Below are positions 1 through 29,400 of a stretch of DNA of 64,000 nt, in pieces. The stretch is taken from positions 2,967,076-3,031,075 of the forward strand of contig JASKMD010000024.1 in the NCBI GenBank assembly GCA_030144725.1, read 5' to 3'. Source of the DNA: Haematococcus lacustris (taxonomy: Eukaryota; Chlorophyta; Chlorophyceae; Chlamydomonadales; Haematococcaceae). The translations under genes and the position numbers were made by a program. The notes below the pieces were generated by a model. That model was not told where the DNA came from. It did no database searches and saw only the letters and a program-made list of their open reading frames with translations. Every line of letters starts with the position of its first letter. Positions within the stretch are counted from its first letter, which is position 1.

Positions 1-1959
1 ATGGAGGCAGGGCCAGGAAGCAAGACACGCGCATCAAGCACCCCAGGCACAGTTTTGCCTGCCGCCTACCAGCCCAACATATGAGTGACAACATATGAGC
101 TTACAATTAGCGCATGTTTGTCATGCCAACTCTACATCATAGCCCTCTGGGTCAGGCAATACTGTAGGTGGTAGGCGACCATGACCATGTGTATGCCATG
201 TCTTTGCCATGTGTATGCCATGTGCACGGGAACTCCACACAGACAAAACACCGCTTTGTAGAGGTCCACACTTAGTGTTCCACTGCAATGAAGGCTCTAG
301 GTTGAGGGCCAAGGTGCTGTAACCCACCGTCACCCTTTGGAGGTGCCCACAATCTAGCAGTTTTACCTAGTTTGGCACCTCTGCCCAGCCTGCCCAGCCT
401 GGCAAGGCTCCTGCAGCTGCCCCTCTCACCCTTGACCTGGCAGGTCTTCATCATAATATATACATGACTCATGCCATCGTGCGGCCCAATAAGATGCCGC
501 AAACTTGCTGAAGCGTAAAAAGCTCAAGGCTCCACCTAATCAGGCTCGCCTAATGCGGGCACACCAGGTCTCATGGTTTTGGCACAACTTATGACAGTCG
601 TCACCTGCTAGACCAACCGCCTGCGCTGATATCTCAGGCTGTCCTAATCGACAGCCTGCCTGCACCAAGCAACACTGACAGCACTGCAGGATCAACACTG
701 GCACACCTGTATTGACACTGGCTGCTGGCAGGACCTGGACAGCACCTCAGTGCTAAGTCTGCAATGCGCTAGGGAATGAGTACAGCTCTCACTGGAGCTG
801 TGCTATAGTCCGGAATGACCTGCTATGTGCCGTCCAAGCACCAAGGAGCCCTGGTACAGGCAAGGGGAGTGGCAGTGGGGTGCAGCTGAGGCCCATGGGG
901 CTGTAGCTGAGGTACAACAGGTAGCTCAGCTAGGCTGCCCTGACCACATTCACATTGCAGAGCCCTGGGTCAAATCGCTAGATGATGTTAGTAGGTTGCC
1001 CCAAGGTGCGTACAAGCATGCCCTGTAGACCAGGCATCTGACACATGGTGCGTGCTTATAAACACAATGTAGACAAGAACAATACATGCTGTGTTCAACA
1101 CTTGCAACTGCCAGGGCTTGCAGGCTGTAGAATGACATGGGGTTGACTCGCCTTCAGATGGTCGACAACCAGACGCGTAGTCTGCTTAATTGCTTCTGGG
1201 TCACAGCTGTAGCTCAGGCGTGGCTGCGGCACCCAGGATGGGGCACAACGGAGAGGTGTGCGCAGGATAGCCACCCTGTCTTCATCGCTGCTGCGTCGCG
1301 TGTTGCTATTGTCATCGTGCACAGTGATGGGTCGGCCGCTGCAATTGCACTTTTAACATGTTAATTGATCGTACACAGAGAACGGCTAGAGCGTCAAGAC
1401 CATACCATGTAGCACCGCCCTTCACTGCGTCCGTGAAGCCGCAACAAGCGCTACGAAGAAATGATAACATGCTGCTTGGGGCATAAGCGCGGGGATGGTC
1501 GCAGCGAGCACGTCACTTCGCGATGCGCGGACTGTATCCATCAGCCAGAAACGAAAGCATGTGTGAATGCAAGCGCTGGCTGACATGGTTGCATTCCACA
1601 ATAGTCCGTCTTGTCGGCAGCTCACCTGACCTGGCCTAACTATGCCTGGACAAGATCATGAAATGGTCTGCCCGCCTGCCTGGCCATGTTCTGTTGTGGG
1701 CAAGCCTGTGAGCCAGCCTAGGCCACCAGTGGTGGCCCACCACCCACGACCACCGCACCCACAACCACGACACCACAACCACTTCTTCAATCAAGTTTAC
1801 CCGGTGGGTCCGGCCTGGCCCGGCCCGGCTGCTGGTGACACACCATGTGAGCTAAGGAGCGAGCAGCGTGACGTTGATGTCAAACAGCAAGAGGTCAAAC
1901 AACAACAACAAGAGTACACAAGAGTCCGTCGTATTCAAGAGTCCGTCGTATTCATTTAA
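1..1959. other. Non-coding region, no gene recognised
   Basis: No open frame here has recognisable motifs, and the short frames present look like chance. A 17-base phrase ending in cgtcgtattca is repeated directly at about 1921-1955, just beyond the 3' end of the minus-strand HNH-like gene. I see no RNA gene or transposon ends. Confidence 0.5.
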
Positions 1960-2845
1960 TTATGCTTGTGAGCGCAATGCTAGGATGACCTGGCGTGCGG
2001 CCTCTAGCACCACCCGCTGCTCTCTGTAAGCTCGGAAGGGCGCCTTGACCGCTCTCACGGCCTTTCGTGTCTTCCCTGCCATTGTGCGTAATGTATTTGC
2101 ACTGGGGAAGATCAGCGACTGCCCGCCGACCGTCACCCGCACCGGCACCCTCCGCCCCCTTAAGTGAGTCGTCGGCAGGTCTTTGTCGTCGAGCAGCAGC
2201 CAATGCTGCGTGTGCGCCTGGATGAACTGGATGTGGTCCAGGAACCCGGGAAGGGTCCAGCTGCACTTCATCAGGTTGCAGGTGGTGCAGCACGACCTGG
2301 TGTTCTCCGGTGTGTAGGGTGAGCTTGCATCAACCCGGTCGATGCCGAACGCGGGCGATTGGCCGCACAGGTAGCAGTTGGACGCCCACAGGTCCACCTT
2401 GCAAGCAAACACGGGCACAAGCTGGAGCACAAGTTGCTGCACCGTCATTCGCACCTACACCTTCTGCGGCACCCTATGTGACCCAAGGTGTGTGACCCAC
2501 CTTCTGGTCGGCCGTCAGGAAGTCATCCAACCTGTCTTCGGGGGCTTCCTGCCATGCTGTCGCGCTCGGGAGGCTGCTCCGAGGACCGGCCATTGGCACG
2601 CCAAGCGCGCGGAACATCGCTATTCCGCGCACTTTCTGCAGGAACTCCACCGCCGGCCTGGGGCCCTTTATCATGTTGCACGTAGGGCAGCACGCGACGG
2701 TGTTAGCGTCACTGTACCCCAGCTCTGAGTCGAAGCGGTCCAGCCCGTTAATCGTGCCCCCGTCGGGAGGGACGAAGTTGCAGTAGTTGCAAGGCAGCGG
2801 CGCCTCTGTCTGTGAGGCGTAAGATGTGCGCTTAGCTTTGGGCAT
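1960..2845 (-). CDS. Protein with two HNH-like Cys/His modules
   Basis: Two minus-strand reading frames carry the same module. The first (2845-2501) has CNYC, then GLDRFD, then CCPTCNMIKG. The second (2454-1960) has CYLC, then GIDRVD, then CCTTCNLMK. This CxxC...(G)xDRxD...CCxxCNxxK arrangement resembles zinc-stabilised HNH-type endonuclease folds found in mobile elements and phage-like genes. The frames differ, but a 46-nt intron (2500-2455, GTGGGT...TAG) joins them in phase (AAG then GTG) into about 279 residues, starting at an ATG that reads MPKAKR. Seen: the repeated motif and the splice-compatible junction. Inferred: nuclease-like activity and splicing. Alternatively it is a decayed mobile-element ORF with a frameshift. 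It is divergent from the chromatin remodeller gene, whose start is about 600 bp away. Confidence 0.5.
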
Positions 2846-3439
2846 CGCAGTCCGACTTTGCGTACGACTACGTAGCTTGCTCAGGAAATATTACATGCGG
2901 ACAATATTAGGCGGGTATGGCAAGAGCATCCTTGCAGCTACCCCAGCTCTGGGGTGGCGGGTATGGCAAATCATCCTTGCAGCCACACCATGGGTACACG
3001 CCCTGTGTACTTATCAATAGCTCCCCAGTTACTAGGGAGTACAAAGATGCACGATGGGTGTCTCATAGGCAACTCTCTTCTAACCTTGACTCTGTACTGC
3101 TTGCTGCGTAGCTTTTGGCGAGTTTGACGATGAGGCGCAAAGTGTGGCAAGTGACTTTGTTTGCTGCTTTCTCTTCTTCTCACTTGCATGGCTCCGCCTC
3201 GCACAGGCTGTTACCTACCAGGCCTGGCTTTAATGTGAGTTTGTGAGCTGGCTGTTTCAGCATTAGCGGCCTGCTGCCAAGCTTTCCGCCCTCGCAGTGA
3301 CGCGAACGACGTGATAGCAGAGCGTGAACCACCGGAGCTACGCGTAGCGTCCCTCGCAGCTGGCTCTAGCATGGCCAAGGCTACTGGCGAGGCCCTGCCA
3401 ACCTAGGCTGTCAACCAGAACAGCCAGGGGGCTCAGCCC
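2846..3439 (+). promoter_or_regulatory. Intergenic / 5' leader region of the SWR1-type ATPase gene
   Basis: This 594-bp interval separates two divergent genes and probably holds both promoters. An imperfect direct repeat (gcgggtatggca...catccttgcagc) occurs at about 2911 and 2957. A short upstream ORF of 11 codons plus stop (ATG at 3371, TAG at 3404-3406) lies 33 bases before the chosen main start at 3440, so it could dampen translation if it is in the mature leader. No TATA box is convincing. Confidence 0.4.
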
Positions 3440-22623
<19,184 letters not shown>

Positions 22624-23402
22624 AGTCCGTGCGAATGGCTCGGGGCCGCAGGCGCAATCGGCAGGCGGGAACGCGGTGCCGGTGGCAGCTGCATGACGTC
22701 CCGGCATGCCGCCGGTTGGCACGACGTGTGCGCGAGGTTGTGTCTATAGCGTATCTCTAGGACGCTGCGCGCCCTGATGTTCATGACAGATGACCCAAGA
22801 ACGCATGCCTTCTTTTTGAGCTAGCCTTGAAGTACGTTACAGATAAGTTTCAACCCCCTAGGAGGGGAGGGCGGCCAAGCACCCTACCGGGTGTGACGGC
22901 CTGAGCAGAGGAGCACTGGCCTCCCAATGCTCGTACCCCACACCCAACCTAAGTAAAGCTTAGGTTTTCTTTTGACAGTTGAGCAGCTATGTCGGCCAGG
23001 TCGGACCCTTGCCTAATCTCCGTTATATTTAATAACCATAAGGGCAGTTTTGTTACATTTATTTATAATTCAAATCGCACCGCGTGTGAAGGAATGTGGT
23101 CGAGCCACCGCGGCCATGCTTGCTCGGAATGAAATGGAAGCTGACATCAGCCTACACCGCGCCTTGCCAAGTTCACTGCCTTGCTACAACTCACTGCTTT
23201 CTGGCCTCAGCAGGAGCAGCCTATGGTGCTTGTACCCACTGCAGCCGCCGCCACAGCAACTGCCAGCCAAGTCATGCACAGCCCCATGGCGTATCTGGTC
23301 ACATGTCACTCCTTGCAATCACACTACTGCCTGGGCGTCACACACCAGGCGGCAAGGCCCCTGCCAGGCTGCCCTGCTGGCCAACCCCTGCTGCTCACAG
23401 CT
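22624..23402. other. Convergent intergenic region (ATPase 3' end / aminopeptidase 3' end)
   Basis: The region holds the 3' untranslated sequences of two convergent genes. I found no TGTAA polyadenylation signal (the usual signal in volvocine algae) near the ATPase stop. There is an AT-richer stretch at about 23010-23070. No further gene is visible. Confidence 0.5.
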
Positions 23403-26400
23403 TCACAGCTGCTCGCTGTACTTGCGGATTAGGCACGCCAGCAGGGCACGCAGCGCTTGCGTGTCGCCGCCCTCAGGCCTACCGGGCCCTGACACGGCTC
23501 CAGTGGCCCATGCGGGCGTGTCGATGTGCACCTGGCAGGCAGGCAGGCAGGCAGGCGGCATGATCGCCGCCACCTCTACCTCACTCTAACACGTGCACCT
23601 AAAGAGTCTTGGAGGCACAGCAGCACGCGCTGGCAGGCAGGCCGCACCAGGTGCCTGAGCCTGACCAGCTATGGGTGGCCATGGCCAACAAGCTGATAGG
23701 TACGAGGTGAGAGAGCAGGCAGGGAATCATTTGGGCAAGCAGGCAGGCAGGCAAGGGCGTGCCTGGCACACCTGGCCACCTTCACGCCTGGCTGCCAAAC
23801 CTGGCCCTGATCATAGCAGCAGGACATGGACCCATAGATTCAAACGCAGCACCCCCCACAGCACCCCCCCCCAAGACCCAGCCCAGCACACCCCCATGGA
23901 ACCCCCACCCCCTGACCCAGACCAGCACCCCCCAGGCCCCTGTCTCACCCAGCTCGGAGCCGCCTCCACAAACTCCTGGAGGTACAGGGCAGCCAGGATG
24001 GCCCCCCCCTGGGCCCCATCCCCCCCGGTGGAGCACAGGTCAGCCACCTGCAGCCCAGCCGCCACCAGGGGGGTGGCCAGTGGTAGGGCAGCAGCCAGGG
24101 GCAGCAGCCAGGGGCAGCATGGGCAAGAGGCAGGGGCAAGAGGCAGGGGCAGGATCAGGGCAGTATGGGCTGGGGTAGGGGCAGGATAGGCAGGCGCAAT
24201 CACCGCCAAAGGGTGTGCCAGAGGCTGGGCAGCCAGCAGGTGAGAAGCAGGCGGCCAGGCAGGGGGCGCTGACCAAACCCAGCAGGAGGTCAGGTGGGCG
24301 GGCTTCAAGATGAGGGTCAAGCTGTACCTGCACACTTGCCCCGAGGGCCATGCACCCCTCACCCCTGATTCTATCCATGCGGCTACCCAGCCCCTGCCCG
24401 CCCATCACCTCCCTGTCCACCCCCCTGCCCCTCTTTCCACCCCCTCAGCCCAGCCCCCAGCCCAGCCCGATCTACATGACCCTCGCGAGGTGCTGACCTT
24501 GCTGTCCAGGGTCTTGCGGTAAGGGGCATGCAGGGGCAGGCGCCAGACCGGGTCCGCCTGCACACTCAGCCAGCCCCGTGCTCAGCTCTGCTGCCTTGGC
24601 TGTGCTCTAGCTCTAGCTGTGTTGATTGCCCTGTGGCTAACAAAGGGACAGCGCCAGCACTCAGGCTGCAGCCAGGCTGGCAGCCTATAGCTGAGTGATG
24701 TCCCCAGGGGTAGGGTAAGAGTGATGTGAGACAGTGAGTGTCTGACAGAACTACATCAAAAAGTGTGACTGAAGTGAGGAGAAGGGTGAGGATGGTGTGG
24801 CACCGGTTGGGTAGAAGTGAGGGCGGAGAGTGAGGGAGGGTACCTGCTGTAGGGCTGCCCGCTCTAGCCTGCCCCAGGTGTCGTCACAGTTGGTGAAGAC
24901 TGCAGGCAGGTCTGGGCCAAGGGCTGTGCGGGCAGCCCCGGTCAGCGTGGCTGCGTCCACCAGCAGGTCAGGGCCCTGTGATGCCGCCTCGTACAGCTGC
25001 AGCAGCAGCCAGGCCATTGGGGCGGGGCGGGGCGGGGCGGGGCGGGGCGGGGCGGGGCGGGGCGGGGCGGGGCGGGGCGGGGCGGGGCGGGGCGGGGCGG
25101 GGGCGGGGCGGGGCGGGGCGGGGCGGGGCGGGGCGGGGCGGGGCGGGGCGGGGCGGGGCGGCGGCGGGCGGCTGCGGGGCGGGGCGGGGGCAGCGGGGCG
25201 GGGGCGGGCGGGCAGGCGGGGCGGGGCGGGGGCAGCGGGGCGGGGGCGGGGCAGCGGGGCGGGGCGGTGGGCAGCGGGGCGGGGCGGGGCAGCGGGGCGG
25301 GGCGGGGCAGCGGGGCGGGGGCGGGGGAAGCGGGCGGGCGGGACGCGGGGCAGGCGGGGCGGGGGCGGGGAAGCTGGGGCGCGGGCGGGGGAAGCGGGGC
25401 GGGGGAAGCGGGGCGGGGCGGGGCGGGGAAGCGGGGCGGGGCGGGGAAGCGCGGCGGGGCGGGGAAGCGGGGGGCGGGGCCGGGAGAAGCGGGGCGGGGG
25501 CGGGGAAGCGGGGCGGGGCGGGGAAGCGGGGCGGGGCGGGGAAGCGGGCGGGGCGGGGAAGCGGGGGCGGGGCGGAGCGGGGCGGGGCGGGGAAGCGGGG
25601 CGGGGCGGGGAAGCGGGGCGGGGCGGGAAGCGGGGCGGGGCGGGGAAGCGGGGCGGGGCGGGGAACGGGGCGGGGCGGGGAAGCGGGGCGGGGCGGGAAG
25701 CGGGGCGGGGCGGGGAAGCGGGGCGGGGCGGGAAGCGGGGCGGGGCGGGGAAGCGGGGCGGGGCGGGGAAGCGGGGCGGGGCGGGGAAGCGGGGCGGGGC
25801 GGGGGGGAAGCGGGGGCGGGGCGGGGAAGCGGGGCGGGGCGGGGAAGCGGGGCGGGGCGGGGAAGCGGGGCGGGGCGGGGAAGCGGGGCGGGGCGGGGAA
25901 GCGGGGCGGGGGCGGCGGAAGCGGGGCGGGGCGGGAAGCGGGGCGGGGCGGGGAAGCGGGGCGGGGCGGGGGAAGCGGGGCGGGGCGGGGAAGCGGGGCG
26001 GGGCGGGGAAGCGGGGCGGGGCGGGGGAAGCGGGGCGGGGCGGGGAAGCGGGGCGGGGCGGGGAAGCGGGGCGGGGCGGGGAAGCGGGGCGGGGCGGGGA
26101 AGCGGGGCGGGGCGGGGAAGCGGGGCGGGGCGGGGAAGCGGGGCGGGGCGGGGCAGCGGGGCGGGGCGGGGAAGCGGGGCGGGGCGGGGAAGCGGGGCGG
26201 GGCGGGGAAGCGGGGCGGGGCGGGGAAGCGGGGCGGGGCGGGGAAGCGGGGCGGGGCGGGGAAGCGGGGCGGGGCGGGGAAGCGGGGCGGGGCGGGGAAG
26301 CGGGGCGGGGCGGGGAAGCGGGGCGGGGCGGGGGAAGCGGGGCGGGGCGGGGAAGCGGGGCGGGGGCGGGGAAGCGGGGCGGGGCGGGGAAGCGGGGCGG

Positions 26401-29400
26401 GGCGGGGAAGCGGGGCGGGGCGGGGAAGCGGGGCGGGGCGGGGAAGCGGGGCGGGGCGGGGAAGCGGGGGCGGGGCGGGGAAGCGGGGCGGGGCGGGGCG
26501 GAGCGGGGCGGGGCGGGGCAGCGGGGCGGGGCGGGGCGGGGCGGGGCGGGGCGGGGCGGGAGCGGGGCGGGGCGGGGAAGCGGGGCGGGGCGGGGAAGCG
26601 GGGCGGGGCGGGGAAGCGGGGGCGGGGCGGGGCAGCGGGGCGGGGGCGGGGGCGGCGGGGCGGGGCGGGGAAGCGGGGCGGGGCGGGGAAGCGGGGCGGG
26701 GCGGGGAAGCGGGGCGGGGCGGGGAAGCGGGGCGGGGCGGGGAAGCGGGGCGGGGCGGGGAAGCGGGGCGGGGCGGGGAAGCGGGGCGGGGCGGGGAAGC
26801 GGGGCGGGGCGGGGAAGCGGGGCGGGGCGGGGAAGCGGGGCGGGGCGGGGAAGCGGGGCGGGGCGGGGAAGCGGGGCGGGGCGGGCGAAGCGGGGCGGGG
26901 CGGGGCAGCGGGGCGGGGCGGGGAAGCGGGGCGGGGCGGGGAAGCGGGGCGGGGCGGGCGGGAAGCGGGGCGGGGCGGGGAAGCGGGGCGGGGCGGGGAA
27001 GCGGGGCGGGGAAGCGGGGCGGGGCGGGCGGGAGCGGGGCGGGGCGGGGAAGCGGGGCGGGGCGGGGAAGCGGGGCGGGGCGGAGAAGCGGGGCGGGGCG
27101 GGGAAGCGGGGCGGGGTCGGGGAGGGGCGGGCGGGTCGAGGGAAGAGGGGCGGGGCGGGGAGGGGAGGGGCGGGGCGGGGAGGGGAGGGGCGGGGCGAGG
27201 GAAGAGGGGCGGGGCGGGGAAGAGGGGCGGGGCGGGGAAGAGGGGAGGGGCGGGCAAGAGGGGCGGGGCGGGGAGGGAGGGGCGGGAGGCGAGGGAAGAG
27301 GGGCGGGGCGGGGGAAGAGGGCGGGGCGAGGGAGGGGAGGGGGCGGGGCGGGGAGGGGAGGGCGGGGCGGGGAAGAGGGGCGGGGCGGGGAAGAGGGGCG
27401 GGGCGGGGAGGGAGGGGCGGGGCGGGGAGGGGAGGGGCGGGGCGGGGAAGAGGAGGCGGGGCGTGGAAGAGGGGCGGGGCGGGGAGGGGAGGGGCGGGGC
27501 GGGGAGGAGGAGGCGGAGGCGGAGGAGGAGGGGCGGGGCGGGGAAGAGGGAGCGGGCCGGGGAAGCGGGGCGGGGCGGGGGGAAGCGGGGCGGGGCGGGG
27601 AAGCGGGGCGGGGCGGGCTCTCACCGCATCACACAGGATGAGGCGGCCCTCTGCATCTGTGTTTCCATTTTCCACGGTGATGCCAGCTCTGGTGCGCAGC
27701 ACATCCCCTGGCCTGTAGGCATTACCTGCATTACCAGAGGGCCAGAGGGCGTAGTGCATTACCTTCAAGGTTGTGCATTCTAGGCTGCGACGACGTCGTG
27801 TGTTGCAACCAGCGTTGCTTTAGTATGATGGTGGCAGCACTGTAAGCTGTCTCCGCTGCAGCCTCTGCTGCAGTCCCAGCTGCGACGCTCGACTCATTGC
27901 CAGGGCAAAGCAGGCTGGCAGAGGTGTGGGGGAAGGCCAGGCTCAGCAGCGAGCCAGGGCAAGGTCATGTAGGCAGTAGCAGCAGACCCAGGCCAGATAT
28001 GGGTGCGGGATACACGATCACCGCCTCTCTACAGCCTGCCCCTGGTGGTGGTGTCCCAGTGCCCAACTGCCCTCACTGCTGCCCCAGCCATACCACCACC
28101 GCTCTTGTGGTCTCAGCCAGGCCTGCTCCACCTGCACGCCTGAGCATGAGCCTGATCCAGAAGGCCCAGCCTACTTGACCCAGAGGGGGGGTGAGGGGGG
28201 GTCAGGGGATCCAGAGGGGGACCTCCGCCCCTCCCAACAACAAAGCCCAGCAAGGGGCCCCAGCAAGGACCGCGCCTGATCCGGAGGGCTCCAGCAGTCC
28301 CCTGCTGTCAGGCTCAGCCTGCCTGGTCGCACCTGAGATGGCGTTCTCCACTGCCGGCACCAGCAGCCTCAGGCGCACAGGCAGCTGCAGGCGGCTGGGA
28401 TGCAGTGCGACAGCGCCAGCAGCAGGGCGGCTCCGCCCATGTCCTGAGAGGTAACCACCACAGCTAAGAGCAGCATCAGCATTGACAGCGGCGGCAGCAG
28501 CACCACCGCCACTAACAGCAAACACAGCGGCAGTAGCAGCGGCAGTGGCAGCGCCAGCAGCAGCAGCAGCAGCAACAGCGATGACAATGGCAGCAGGAGC
28601 AATGGAAAAGGCCATGGCAGCAGCAGGTAAGTGCATCTGGAGCAGCAGGGCCACCCACCGCCCACCACCCANNNNNNNNNNNNNNNNNNNNNNNNNNNNN
28701 NNNNNNNNNNNNNNNNNNNNNNNNNNNNNNNNNNNNNNNNNNNNNNNNNNNNNNNNNNNNNNNNNNNNNNNNNNNNNNNNNNNNNNNNNNNNNNNNNNNN
28801 NNNNNNNNNNNNNNNNNNNNNNNNNNNNNNNNNNNNNNNNNNNNNNNNNNNNNNNNNNNNNNNNNNNNNNNNNNNNNNNNNNNNNNNNNNNNNNNNNNNN
28901 NNNNNNNNNNNNNNNNNNNNNNNNNNNNNNNNNNNNNNNNNNNNNNNNNNNNNNNNNNNNNNNNNNNNNNNNNNNNNNNNNNNNNNNNNNNNNNNNNNNN
29001 NNNNNNNNNNNNNNNNNNNNNNNNNNNNNNNNNNNNNNNNNNNNNNNNNNNNNNNNNNNNNNNNNNNNNNNNNNNNNNNNNNNNNNNNNNNNNNNNNNNN
29101 NNNNNNNNNNNNNNNNNNNNNNNNNNNNNNNNNNNNNNNNNNNNNNNNNNNNNNNNNNNNNNNNNNNNNNNAGCTCATGGGGGCGGGGGCTGCAGCCTGC
29201 CTGCAGATGGGCTAAGAGGGAAAGAGAGGACGACATGAGGGTAGGGCATGCACCCTGGGTGGCATGCAAGTGTGAGATGGGTGCAAGTGTGAGATGGGTG
29301 CCATGTAGGCGTGATGTGAACATGAACATCACACCATGAAGTAATGTGAGTGCAGCATCCTAGGTGTGAGGGAACACACATGAGCTGCACACCACAATGG

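Noticed and set aside
25019..27617. Very long open frames (700-1,000 codons) on both strands with Arg/Gly/Ala or Pro/Ala repeats
   Set aside because: They arise because an 18-bp GC-only repeat has no stop in several frames. The segment is an intron flanked by phase-compatible aminopeptidase exons.
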